Shown: positions 11,684 to 22,627 of the stretch, piece after piece | Numbering within the stretch: position 1 is the first letter of the stretch | Layout of the letters: each line of letters opens with the position of its first letter | Position numbers and translations under genes: made by a program | Notes under the pieces: model-generated | What the model saw: the letters and a program-made list of their open reading frames with translations, nothing else | The model's database searches: none | Told to the model about the DNA's origin: nothing | Source: Rugalucina vietnamica | Lineage: Eukaryota; Mollusca; Bivalvia; Lucinida; Lucinidae | Length of the DNA: 64,000 nucleotides | Direction: 5' to 3' | Assembly (NCBI GenBank): GCA_964017185.1 | Contig: OZ024871.1 | Coordinates: 3,673,472-3,737,471 of the forward strand

Positions 11684-12009
11684 CTCATTAATGTGTTCAC
11701 TGCTCTTAAAGGATCCCAGTTTTGATTTTTATTTGCTATTACTGCAGCTGGTGTTGTGCCGTGTGGCGGCCCTAAAACGTCTCCAAGTACATTATCCATA
11801 GTGCAGGTTATATTTTCTTTTTGGTCCTATGAGATCAGCGAGGATATTGTGATAAAAATCAAACATTTATTATCGGTATAGATTCGTTTTCTAACCAATG
11901 TTTAACAGAGTTGGTCCCATTTAGATAATATTAGTCTTTGTATCGACTACCCCGTTGAAAGTTGCAAAATTTCAGTAATTCTCTTTGGCTCCATGTTGCC
12001 AAATCCAAA

Positions 12010-12055
12010 AGGGCTCTGACGAGACTTTAATAGTCGAAACTGCGTTATGTTCCAT
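12010..12055 (+). ncRNA. type I hammerhead ribozyme, partly degenerate
   Basis: Core CUGACGA at 12016-12022, stem II GACU (12023-12026) with AGUC (12032-12035), and GAAA at 12036-12039. Stem III reads CUGCGU instead of the palindromic CCGCGG of other units, and stem I pairing is weak. Probably inactive, but the catalytic core residues are present. Confidence 0.6.
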
Positions 12056-12387
12056 CCCCTTTCTCATTAATGTGTTCATTGCTCTTAAAGGAACCCAGTT
12101 TTAATTTTTATTTGCTATTACTGCAGCTGGTGTTGTGCCGTGTTGCGGCCCTAAAAAGCCTCCCCGTACATCATCCATAGTGCAGGTTATATTTTCTTTT
12201 TGGTCATTTGAGATCAGCGAGGATATTCTGAGAAATCAGAAATTTATTATCGGTTAAGATTCATTTTCTAACCAATGTTTAACATATTTGGTCCCATTTA
12301 GATAATATTAGTCTTTGTATCGACTACCCTGTTGAACGTTGCAAAATTTCAGTAATTCTCTTTGGCTCCATGTTGCCAAATCTAAAG

Positions 12388-12430
12388 GGTCACTGACGAG
12401 ACTTTAACAGTCGAAACCGCGGTATAGCAT
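12388..12430 (+). ncRNA. type I hammerhead ribozyme core
   Basis: CUGACGA at 12393-12399, stem II GACU (12400-12403) with AGUC (12409-12412), GAAA at 12413-12416, palindromic stem III CCGCGG (12417-12422), and the cleavage triplet GUA ending at 12424. Stem I is incomplete because the unit carries a small deletion right after the cleavage site. Confidence 0.7.
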
Positions 12431-12487
12431 TAATGTGTTCACTGTTCTTAAAGGATCTCAGTTTTAATTTTTATTTCTGTATTTCAG

Positions 12488-12578
12488 CTACAAGTACATC
12501 AATATTATCTGGTTTTGTTCAAACTGGCTGGCGATGAGTAACTCCTGCTACAACCCCTTTATATATGGACTTTTAAAT
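12488..12578 (+). CDS. neuropeptide GPCR exon, transmembrane helix 7
   Basis: Second supported exon of the class A receptor. One base completes the Asn codon split from the TM6 exon. Thirty codons follow, running through I-N-I-I-W-F-C and L-A-M-S-N-S-C-Y-N-P-F-I-Y-G-L-L-N: the N-P-x-x-Y motif at the end of TM7, which switches the receptor between states and links to helix 8. The acceptor is 'ctgtatttcag' and the donor 'gtaagt', ending in phase 0. The N-S-C-Y-N-P-F-I-Y block is typical of peptide receptors in the NPY, tachykinin and GPR83 group. The ribozyme repeat ends 12 bp upstream, so the bases just before the polypyrimidine tract come from a mobile repeat. Confidence 0.88.
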
Positions 12579-13949
12579 GTAAGTGAAATTACTAAACCAC
12601 GGCACTCATTAAAGTTTTGTCTATTTTTAGAAAATTTCAAACCTTTAAAGTTTTGTCTATTTTTAGAAAATTTCAAACCGAAAATAAATTACATGATACT
12701 CGGTGTATCAAATGCCAAATAGCTGTCTGACTCCTTCGCGTACTGTATGGTCCAAGAAAGTAAATTTATATTGTATAAACTCATATTTGTTTGCCTTAAT
12801 TGTACGGTTGTGTATTCTTGCACTCTTCAGACAACTAAATTAAGTCCGTCAATAAATTCCACCTAAGTCATCGAGAAGGTAATAACGTCATCCAAATAAA
12901 CCTCTATAAACTCTCATTTCGCCCATCTCCACGAGTCGCTGAAAATGCTTGGTTGTTGCATAAACCGAATAGCATTCTGTGAAAGTTTTAAACCGATAGT
13001 CCCTATTCGGAAGGCTGTCTACGTCCGTTTTTATTTTTCTATCTTCACATGCAAGTAACGGAGCCTGAGGTCTAGCGTGATGAAATAATTGGAATTGGTT
13101 AACAAATGCAGAGGTGTTTTCTTCCTTGATTTTCCGGTTTTTCATGTTCCAGGAGGGTTCTTTAAATATTATAGTGTCACCAGTTTTTCAATTTTTACAG
13201 CTGAAAAAAACATCTCTGTATATTGCATGGGCGCAATGATTATCACATCAACTGCATTAGATGAACAATTGGATTTGCTGACCATATGTACCTAACCGGA
13301 GCAATTCTTGTAGACTCATGAACTATTTCCTGGCTGGCAGAATTGGACCATAATGAAACTTGAACGGGTCATAATTATTGTATTGTTTGTTTGACTGAGT
13401 TTTTGCTTTCCGTCCTTTTCAAAAGCTTTGGTTTTGTCGGGCCAATACCTTCGTTAAATGAGATATCTACTTCGGGGTGCTTTGAAATGTGAAATGTGCA
13501 CAACGATTACGCGGCATAGACAAATGACCGAAAGCAAAACATCTATTATTCTATATTATCATGTACAGAAAAATGCAATGATACTACACCTTTGAGTTGC
13601 ACTTGTTCTTGCACTGCGTTATTTTCCATGTCAATTCCAATTGGAATTGGGACAATAACTGTCGTAGTCATGATTTATTGTCTGTCAGTGAAACCAAATG
13701 CCATCTACTTAGATAAATGAATTATCTTGATGGCAATTGCAGCTAATGGAAAGCATTTGTCAACAGCTCTATTCCAGTCGTTTCTAGGGAAATCTTTAAA
13801 TATTTTGGCAACAATACGAGGAGGGGAGTAGAAGCGAGGCAAATTCAGCGTCTTTCTTTAGCTGTTGTGAATATATACTCCCGCTACCTCCTAAGTCAAA
13901 GCATTGACACAAGTAGTATCAACACGGTCTGTGTTAAAACCAGCTAGAA
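12579..13949 (+). other. GPCR intron with a small MITE-B relic
   Basis: A 33-bp unit 'ttaaagttttgtctattttt' plus 'agaaaatttcaaac' occurs twice in tandem at about 12609-12680. At 13181-13232 a relic of MITE family B is visible ('acagctgaaaaaa', 'catctctgtatattgcatgg'). Nothing else recognised. Confidence 0.5.
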
Positions 13950-14032
13950 AAAGGTAAAAGAAGCCAATGATCAGGACATGGTGCAATCAGAAAGAAATTC
14001 CAACTCAAAAACCGGAGGTGGGAAAGACTTAG
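13950..14032 (-). mobile_element. PLE 3' terminus fragment
   Basis: About 80 bp of diverged PLE 3' end in antisense, keeping the terminal hairpin region. Confidence 0.7.
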
Positions 14033-14192
14033 ACTGCTCCACTGCGCATGTGTCGGATTTTAAGATTCAATGACACAAGCGGACAGCTGCACGATAATGT
14101 TTACATCGCACGCCAATGTTTACATCCAAGGATTCGTGGATGTACTTGTATGAACTCAGAGTGCATTGACTGACTCATGAACATAAACAATT

Positions 14193-14828
14193 TTCTCTAT
14201 GATGGCCCCGACTTAAAGCTATTCATTTTAGTTGTTTGGGGCCGGAGCTTCTTGTCTGTTGCTTGGCCCATCGGGGTGCAACTGATGTTTTTCTTTTGCT
14301 CCGGAGTTAGTACAGGGATCTCCATCGTCGGGAAGCTTACTGAATCTGTGAGTCCTGGTTTTTGATTCATCAGGATGTTTATCATGATTTATTTGTTTGT
14401 TCTTGGTGATTCATTGACTAGTTAGAGATTCACCACGAGGACCGAAGAACTAACTAAATGTTATGAGCCACTGCAGAAGCTGAGGGTGAGGGTATGGCCA
14501 TGTGAAATCGATTTAAACCCGCCAGTAACTTTGTGTTACTGATCGTTCCAAGTCGATACTTCTGTGGTGGTTCTTTTAGTTTTATGTCTTGGTGTTTTAA
14601 AAAATATTTTTGTGCTGTTGGCGCCTTATGTGTGTTTTCATATTTTTAGTTAAGTAAAGGTAACTGAGTGGCCACCTATTGGGAAAATAGCTGCTCATTC
14701 GGCTTACGAAATGTTTTCATGGTATAAGTACCTGATTGCTAGTTTGGTTTTTCCCACCTCGGTTTTTGGAGTGGGAATCTTTTTTCTGATTGCGCCTTTT
14801 CCTGATCTTTGCCTACTTGTACCTTTTT
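14193..14828 (+). mobile_element. PLE 3' UTR copy
   Basis: 5'-truncated just before the ORF stop. It keeps the core of the SECIS-like element (ATGATGGCCCCGACTTAAAG with the partner GGGGCCGGAG) but has lost the lower helix through truncation. Complete to the 'gcctacttgtacctttttc' end. Confidence 0.85.
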
Positions 14829-14920
14829 CTATTGGCTGGAACCATGACAACAAAGAATAAACAAGTTGGTGGCTGGCTGGCGTGTGATTGATAATGAACT
14901 CGCCAGAACGAAGCAGGCTA

Positions 14921-15055
14921 GGAAAGACTAAATTGACAATTAGGTACTTGTACTAAGAAAACATATCGTACGCCGAGTGAGCAGCTTTTTTCTCCATAGG
15001 CGACCAAACAGTTACCCAAAGCTAACTAAAAATATGAAAACGAAAATAATCGAGA
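14921..15055 (-). mobile_element. PLE 3' UTR internal fragment
   Basis: Antisense fragment containing 'caattaggtacttg', 'acatatcgtacgccgagtga' and 'gcgaccaaacagttaccc'. The extreme 3' end is missing. Confidence 0.65.
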
Positions 15056-15302
15056 AATACGGAAAATCATGTTAAGATAATATAAAGATTTCATATTTAA
15101 TTGTACCAATTCATGAATCTTCTATTCTTACTTTGAATACTCTCTCCTGCTACTGCAGGTTCGATCCTGGGCTTATCCATTTTGTCGGACGGGACTACAC
15201 GCCGAGGACCCGCCTCCAAATGATCTTAGCTGTTGGTAGGATGTTATATTCGAAATCAACTTAACGTCAGCTATCGCATCATGTGAGTGTTCTATGTTTC
15301 AG

Positions 15303-15430
15303 GAGAAGTTCAAGTTCGAGTACCGGCTATTATTCTCGAAAACCCGTTGTCTGAAACGCCTAGCCAGACAGCCTAGTGGCTACCCTAGTGATGTATCCGG
15401 AGACAGCAAACGAACCAGACTCTCTTACAG
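15303..15430 (+). CDS. neuropeptide GPCR exon, helix 8 and cytoplasmic tail
   Basis: Third receptor exon. It joins the TM7 exon in phase 0 to give Y-G-L-L-N-E-K-F-K-F-E-Y-R, the usual N-x-x-F-(R/K) start of helix 8. The rest is a basic cytoplasmic tail with two Cys residues (S-K-T-R-C-L-K and similar) and a Ser/Arg-rich end (S-K-R-T-R-L-S-Y-R). The acceptor is 'tctatgtttcag' and the donor 'gtaaaa'; it ends in phase 2. The tail must continue in a later exon because no stop occurs here. A candidate lies at 63220, which would make the following intron about 48 kb. Confidence 0.8.
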
Positions 15431-15567
15431 GTAAAAACAAATCTTTGCCGCGTATAATCTACAAAAATATGGAGAAAGCATGATTGACCAGAAATGTGTC
15501 GAAGCAGAGCCATTACGAAACATGCCCATATGATATACAGTATTTTTTTCAGGTCACAAATCGATAA

Positions 15568-15712
15568 TTTTCAGAGGAAAAATGTTGATATTTTTCTTAT
15601 TTTTGCTCAAAACATAGATTGTGGGTACACGTTAGAACCGCCTCGCCGTGCAAACCCCAGTTTTACTATATAAAAGTGGGGTTTAAGGGGGTATTAATTG
15701 CACGGACATGTT
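15568..15712 (+). mobile_element. MITE family B copy with internal deletion
   Basis: Shares 'cttatttttgctcaaaacat', 'gattgtgggtacacgttag' and 'aaccgcctcgcc' with the copies near 32.2, 51.1, 55.5 and 62.6 kb, then jumps to the second module 'ccccagttttactatataaa'. The family contains a GAACCGCCTCGCC/GGCGAGGCGGTTC palindrome and a TATACCCC-type palindrome. Confidence 0.75.
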
Positions 15713-16397
15713 TCCCACCCCATACACCGTGGTTTGATGCAATCAAACTAAGAAAGTACTCATACAAAAAGTTATGTTCAACTGAAAAAGCATCCGTTTC
15801 CCAAAAGGTGAACGTTCAGTGACTAAAACTAACACAATTATACGAGAAAATGTACGTAAATATGGTAGAAACATCTTTGAAACCGTCATCAAAAAGAAGT
15901 ACAGAGAGTCACAACAGAAGCCTGCGTCATACTTTCTTTGTATTACTGCCACTTAAGATGAGTTGTGGAGTCTTGTATTGAATTAAATTTAGTACCGTAT
16001 TGATGCATCTCGTTTTCGATCAGGTACGTCGCAAAATGGAACGTACAGTAGTTAAAGGGTGCTACGGATTCAATATAACTGTTTTACCACCCGCCATAAC
16101 GGAAGTTAACCCCAAATTTGAGATATATATTCGAATAAATGTTCTCAATCGTGTTTGCACGCTTGTCGTTTAAAGTTCTTGAGGAACGAAGCAAACCGTC
16201 TAGATACGTTAAATAAAGCTTTTCGCACTGATAATATTGTCTGACACGCGTTCGACGCAAGTGTCTGTGTTACAAAGCGTACTTCTGGATTAATGTTAAA
16301 AACTTCTCGTATGCATAATGATGTCTGACATGCTTTCTGAAATTGAATTTTAACAACAGTATGTGGCGAACAGCCTTTTCATTACACTGGGATATAT
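15713..16397. other. unassigned intronic sequence
   Basis: No repeat or coding signal recognised. The short open frames lack motifs. Confidence 0.4.
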
Positions 16398-16625
16398 TAG
16401 CCGCGTCATGGGAAAACCGGACTTTTGCCTATGCGAATACAAAGGCGCAGATCAGACTGCGAAGCTGATCAGCGCTTTTGTTTTTGCTACACGGACAGTA
16501 CAATTATTCTTCTTCTTGAATCCGAAACTTCAAGCTTCTATACATTTTATGTAGCTGCAGAGGCCGGTTTGTGTCAAAACTGGTCGGAAGCCCCGAAGAA
16601 CTGTTTTATCGCGCCACGGCTCATA
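16398..16625 (+). mobile_element. palindromic MITE, family A
   Basis: Same structure as 10017-10250: 'tagccgcgtcatgggaaaac' at the left, a shortened central palindrome around 'gcgcagatcag...ctgatcagcgc', and 'gccacggctcat' at the right. Confidence 0.75.
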
Positions 16626-16768
16626 TAAGGTACGACTCCATACATGGTGTATTACAAGTTTGTTTCTTGTGGTTACTTTTCGTCAAATACTACTGTACGG
16701 AGTATGATGATTTCTATAGCTCGTCACTGTAAACCATTTCTGATTCCAGGAAATAATTTCTGCAGATA

Positions 16769-17538
16769 GTGGAGCTGCTTAATGAGAAAATACTTCAGTT
16801 GATGATACAAGCATGAAATTTTCACCATATGTTCTTTATATGACACACATTAAATTCTGATCCCTGGCCACTTGAAATTCCGCCATTTTCAAGATGGCCG
16901 CCAAAAAACAAAATGGCCGACAGTTGTGAAAGGAGTACATGTAGTAAATTGCTCATATCTTAGGTTCTCTTCATCATAGAATAACAATATTGATACCAAA
17001 ATGAAGCTAAATAATTGTTCTTTGAAATAAAGTTCCAATATGCAAATGACCTCATTTGCATATTTATGAATATTAATGAAATCATACTTTTTTGGCTAAA
17101 AATTGAGAAAAAAAACAACATATCTTATTTTCTGAATGATGAAAAATGTTAAATGAAATGGATAACTATGGCTTTGATAATGCTAGACCATAAATTATCA
17201 TAAATTAACAAAAGCTAATTAGCATGTTCATGAATATTCATTTTAAAACATTTTAAGACTTTGTATGCCCTTATCTATCAGTTTAGTTTAAACAGTTCAT
17301 GCAGTGAATTGCTTATAGCTTAGGTCCTGTTCATCATAGAACATCAGTATTGATACCAAAATGAAGCGTAATAATTGTTCTTTCCAGTGGAGTTCAAATA
17401 TGCAAATAACTTCATTTTCATTTTTATGAATATTAAAAGGTCTTATTTTGTTACCAAAAACTTGAGGAAAAAAATCACATCCCATTCTCTGAATGATGTA
17501 AAATGTTAAATGAGATTGATAACTGTGGCTTTGATATA
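16769..17538 (+). repeat. left arm of element D
   Basis: Contains two related sub-blocks in tandem (about 16930-17280 and 17290-17538), each with 'gataccaaaatgaagc', 'atatgcaaat' and 'tggctttgata'. It is continuous with the sequence after 18437 once the nested MITE is removed. Confidence 0.75.
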
Positions 17539-18435
17539 CTGAGCCAAACATATAACGCAACAAGGTTGTGGCATGTTTTTCGCATTTTAATGTAACGTAT
17601 GACCTTCTACCCAACATATGATGGTCAACAATTACCAATGAATAAATTGGTTACAAAAGTTTTAGATTTCTGGGCATGGGTCACTGAGCTCGAATCTGAT
17701 TGGTCAAAACGATTATTTTGCTGGCATGCGCACCCCGAGAGATTCTGGAAATCAATTTGCACACAGATTGCTTCTTTATGGATCGCCTAGTGAGGTTCGA
17801 TGAGGTAATTGCAATATGGACTCCATTTGTACCCAAAATTTCAAATCAAAATTTGCATCATTGAAAATTGGACGTTTAATACTGCGCATTCCATTTGACA
17901 CAATAGAAAATGGAGTTAGTGAAAAATTCTGACGGCGAATGTTTTTAACGAAACCTTTGTGAAAACATGTTCATTCCTTCATTCAGCATTGTTAGAAAAC
18001 ACAACAGCGTCCAGTTGTTGGGATAGGAACGTCTGTAACAAATGTTAAAATGTGAGTAAACTTGAATGGTTGGGAGTAAAAATGAGTCTTCAACTCTGTT
18101 TAAAATTGTGCAAAATTGACCCTTTGACTGTAGAATTATTCATTGTCTAAAATAGGGCAGGGGTAACCCTGAAAACCGACAGTAATTTCTATGGTACGAA
18201 TACACGTCACATGTTGCATTCTGGAAAATCACAATGCATTTGATTTTTTGCCAAGACCCTACCTCTGAAAAATGATTAATTTCTTGAGACGCATAACACA
18301 GAATGTTAAAAACAAGATCTTATGAGATGGTTCGATTGTCTGGCAATCTTATTCAGTGGAGAAAAAGTTTGTTTGATACTGTTCTTGTGTATAACAATAA
18401 AAATAAACCGATGTTGCGTTATAAGTTTGGCTCAG
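17539..18435. mobile_element. 897-bp MITE with 24-bp TIRs and TA duplication
   Basis: TIRs begin CTGAGCCAAAC and continue with (A/T)TATAACGCAACA; the two ends differ at one of 24 positions. TA flanks both ends (17537-17538 and 18436-18437). The interrupted arm of element D resumes at 'tttctacatcataaataatc', matching the uninterrupted sub-block at about 17185. TA duplication and TIR size suggest a Tc1/mariner-type non-autonomous element; no transposase frame is present. Confidence 0.75.
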
Positions 18436-18537
18436 TATATTTCTACATCATAAATAATCATAAATTAACAACGCCCAATTGGCATATTCATGAATATTCA
18501 TTTTTAAATACTTCAAGACTGCATCAGTTTATTTAAG

Positions 18538-19016
18538 AAAGTTCATTCTGTAAATTGTCTATAAATGTCACTTTCATTTCGGGGTTCATTCACTTTGCAC
18601 GCGACCCACTGCGGTTCATAGCTCCATGAACAACAGAAAAATTAAACTCATTGCTTATATTTACATTCGTTTCTCTCTATCGCTTGTTGAAAAATCACCA
18701 AGGCGGTCACATTTACCAGCAAACAGAGAATCTACACACAGTGTGTGTTCAAACAGCGGAACGGCGTCGACGTTTACAACGTCAAATCAGATTGGTGAGA
18801 TTCATGTTTTTTGACGTTAAGTTTGGATTACGTCATGTCGCGTGACACAATGTTGTTCATGGAAGTATGAGCACAGATGAACATCTAATGGTTCATCTAA
18901 GGAGGTTTTAGAAAAATGTAAATATTGTAAAATAAATGTAATTAATACAAGATATATGTCATTGTACTTTCTTTCTAAGCTCGCACATGTTCACTGGCTA
19001 ACTGTTAATCATATAA
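18538..19016. other. unassigned sequence inside element D
   Basis: No repeat partner seen in the window. Short overlapping plus frames at 18626-18845 have no motif. Confidence 0.35.
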
Positions 19017-21232
19017 AAAGGTACAAGTAGGCAAAGATCAGGAAAAGGCGCAATCAGAAAAAGATTCCCACTCCAAAAACCGAGGTGGGAAAAAACCAAA
19101 CTAACAATCAGGTATTTATACCATGAAACATATCGTAAGCCGAATGAGCAGCTATTTTCCCAATAGGTGGCCACTCAGTTACCTTAACTTAACTAAAAAT
19201 ATGAAAACATACATAAGGCGCCAACAGCACAAAAAATTTTATACACCAAGACATAAAACAAAAAGAACCACCACAGAAGTATCGACTTGGAACGATCAGT
19301 AACACAAAGTTACCGGCGGGCTTAAACCGGTTTTACATGGCCATAACCTCACCCTCAGCTTCTGCAGTGGTTCATAACATTTAGTTAGTTATTTGGTCCT
19401 CGTAGTGAATCTCTAACTAGTCAATGAATCATCAAGAACAAACAAATAAATCATGATAAACATCCTGATGAATCAAAAACCAGGACTCACAGACTGAGTA
19501 AGCTGCCCGACGATGGAGATCCCTGGGCGCCGAATAACCTACTAACTCCGGAGCAAAAGAAAAACACCAGTTGGACCCCGGTGGGCCAAGCAACAGACAA
19601 GAAGCTCCGGCCCCAACCAACTAAAATGAATAGCTTTATGTCGGGGCCATCATAGAGTCTGACGCCCGACCCACCGGCGTGCAATTAAAGAAGGCAGCAT
19701 AGTTATCAACCATGATTGGGTTAAAAACTAAGCATGCAGACTGTCGCATAACATTTAAGTTATAACCTATACGTCTGTAACGTGTTATGATTTTTCTGAA
19801 CTGAAAAGAAAAATCATTAATTCCTTTAAGTTTCTTAAATTTGTAAACCAAGTCACCATAAAATTCAGGTTCCGAAAGGCCCTCTCTTAAAAGCGTTTTT
19901 GACCCAACATTATATTTGGAAATCAATTCATAGTGTCTACGATAAAATTTAGAAAATGTTTTTCGAAGTTTATGATACCGATAGCCCTGTTGGAGAAGTT
20001 TTGCCGTTAAACACTTATTTCGAGCGTTGAAGTCTGTAACATGATTGCAGACTCTAGCAAACCTAATAAGTTGCGAAATGTATACACCATAAGAAGCACG
20101 ACGACCCAGCAGGCACCTGACGTCTGTTCGACGTCAGATATTGGTTATATTTTGGTCGCGACGTCATATAACCAATTTCCAACGTCTATCAGACGTCATT
20201 TCCTGACGTCTTTTGGACGTCTGGATTGGACGTTGTTTTGACGTCCAACTAGTTCGTCAGTTTGACGTCGTAATCAAGACGTGATTTAGACCTTGTGTTT
20301 TTCATACTTCTGACCATGTGTGGTGTGCAAATTAATGAAACTTCACTTTGGGTAAAAATCAGATCATTCGTTTCGTGTGTTTCTTTTGCTTTCTTTCTTT
20401 CTTTTTTCTTTTTTTCTATGTTACTTCCAGCAGACATTTGACGTCCGTTGGACGTCAGTTTGACGTCAGACTCCAACGTCATAATAACGTTGGAGTAAGG
20501 TTGATTTTGAAAGTTTGTTTGTTGTCAAAACTTGACGTCAATCTGACGTGCTAAAGCCAACGTCGGTTTAACGTTTGAAAGCTGACGTCAATCTGACGTC
20601 CTAAAAACGACGTTTGAATTAATGTCATATAAATAGTTTAAGGTGTATATTTTTTCGCATTTTTGAATAACAGTGGATTCAGAAGAGCAGTGATGCACTT
20701 TTGATAGTCTCTTTCACTTCTTTGATAGAGTTTTTCGGGACATACACAATGTTCAAGATATTAATTCAGCCTGATGTTGATACATCTTGTTTAAGCAAAA
20801 TTTTATTGCTTTATGGTGCTAAAACCAATAAGACATTAGTGTGAGAAATAAGATTATTCTGAACAAATAATTATTTAAAATGGTGAAATAAATATTAAAA
20901 TATACAAATTTTATTTTCATCTTAATTGAAAGTTTGATAATTTAGTGAAAGACTTTATTTTGATTAATAAATAATCATTTTTTTCTACATTAATTAAGCA
21001 TGAGGGCGAAATATGGGATTTCCCATACGAGACTCAGATATGACTTATAAGTGGCAAGGTTGAAATTATTATTTGAATTTGATATTATTACATAATATGT
21101 GTAAGATATTATGTCAGTTTAAGGGCAGCTAACTCTGACGACATTTACGAAAAACACGTCCCCAGCATGCATCTGACGTCAACTTGTCGTCGGATATTGG
21201 TTGTAATTTGGTCACGACGTCATACATACTCA

Positions 21233-21391
21233 TTATTACTTCAGTAACTTGATCTGATGGGTCGGATCACGTCTCGTAGCTGCGCCAGGAAAGACCAGAT
21301 CACGCGAGTCGGAGACGAGCGTGATCCGGTCTTTCCTGGCGCAGCTACGAGACGTGATCCGACCCATCAGATCAAGTTACTGAAGTAATAA
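21233..21391. repeat. near-perfect 159-bp hairpin at the core of the foldback
   Basis: Arms 21233-21296 and 21328-21391 are perfect 64-bp reverse complements. After one A/C mismatch, GATCACGC (21298-21305) pairs with GCGTGATC (21319-21326), leaving a 13-base loop. Lack of decay means it is young or kept homogeneous by gene conversion. Confidence 0.95.
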
Positions 21392-22465
21392 CGCGTTTAT
21401 TATATACCTACAGAAGTAATCAGCCACAAGAATTCAAATCATAAATTTGCGACGTTATGACGACGTACCATACGACGTTGCGTCAAATCTTTGATGACGT
21501 AACATTGTGCCAGTTCTTACGTCAAAGCTAGAAAAGTCGTCATTTTTTTGTTAATTATGTTGCTTTGATGACAAGCGAACCTCTTTAACTTCTGAAACAG
21601 TTGTTGTTTTATAAATTAAAATAGAAAATACTCTGGTTGTCATTCAGATTTAGATGCCGGCTTTAGGTGCTGGATTTTATATTGTTGGGTAAAAAATGGA
21701 CGATGGTGATACGGAATCGTATCAGGACAGTGTGGTGATACAAGATTCCGTATTTTTGTGTCGGAAAATGGGTAGTATCAATGGTTATTTTTGGTAGGTA
21801 TATAATAAAACCAATAATCAACGTCCACCTGACGTCCAGTCCTGACGTCAGTGGACGTATTGATATGACGTCGAAATGACGCCGGATTCAAACGTAAGTC
21901 TAACGTCATATGTCGACAGAGTTAGCTGCCCTTGAACTGACATAATTTCTTGCGCAAATTATGTAACAAAATCAAATTCAAATAATAATTTCAACATTGC
22001 CACTTTTAAAAAAGTCATATCTAGGTATATATCGGAAATCATATATTTCGCCCACCATGCTTAATTTAGAAAAAATAATTATTTGTTAATCAAAATAAAG
22101 TCTTTCACTAAATTATTAAACCTTCTATTAAGACGAAAATGAAATTTGTATATTTTAATACTTATTTCACCATAATTAAATTATTAATTGTTCACAATAG
22201 TCTTATTATTTACACTAATGTCTTATTTGTTTTAGCACCATATAGCAATAAAATTTGACATAAATAAGATATACCAACATCAGAGTGATTTCACATCGTA
22301 AACATTTTGTATATCCCGAATAACTCTATCAAAGGAGTGAAAGGGAATAACAATAGTGCATCACCGCACTTCTGAATCCACTTCAGGATTTCAGAATGTT
22401 AATTATAATGCGAACAAACATTCGCGATATCGGTTTTAGCACGTCAGATTTACGTCTGTTTTTGA

Positions 22466-22627
22466 CGTCAAACAAACTTTCAAAATCAACCTAACCCCAA
22501 CGTCATTATGACGTCACATTTGAGACATCAAACCAACGTTGTTTTTCTGACGTCAGAATGACGTCTGTTTTTGACGTCAGAAAGACGTCTGTTTTTGACG
22601 TCAGAATGACGTCTGTTTTTGACGTCA
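22466..22627. repeat. 24-bp tandem array of TGACGTCA (CRE-like) octamers
   Basis: Six TGACGTCA octamers lie within about 160 bp. Three consecutive 24-bp units (about 22549-22620) each carry TGACGTCAGAA followed by GACGTCTG and a T-run. TGACGTCA is the canonical CREB/ATF binding sequence. Related but looser GACGTC words fill 20115-20270, 20435-20610 and 21830-21915. Confidence 0.8.

Larger units (their letters stand above)
11684..12475 (+). repeat. hammerhead-bearing tandem repeat, two units plus a truncated third
   Basis: Tandem array whose units start 'tctcattaatgtgttca' (about 11684, 12063 and 12427), a period of about 365-380 bp. Unit landmarks are 'tttgctattactgcagctgg', 'cggccctaaaa', 'gagatcagcgaggatatt', 'ttctctttggctccatgttg' and a hammerhead core. 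The last unit stops after 'cagttttaatttttattt', the same 3' limit as the arrays ending near 24796 and 51023. The end lies only 12 bp before the TM7 exon. The layout matches retrozyme-like repeats: small noncoding units that carry a self-cleaving ribozyme and move as circular RNA. Confidence 0.8.

Noticed and set aside
15157..15171. tRNA T-arm-like 'ggttcgatcctggg'
   Set aside because: No matching A box, acceptor stem or anticodon arm in the neighbourhood.
21233..21391. Hairpin as a transcription terminator
   Set aside because: Eukaryotic context, no T-tract function and no adjacent gene; it is a repeat palindrome.
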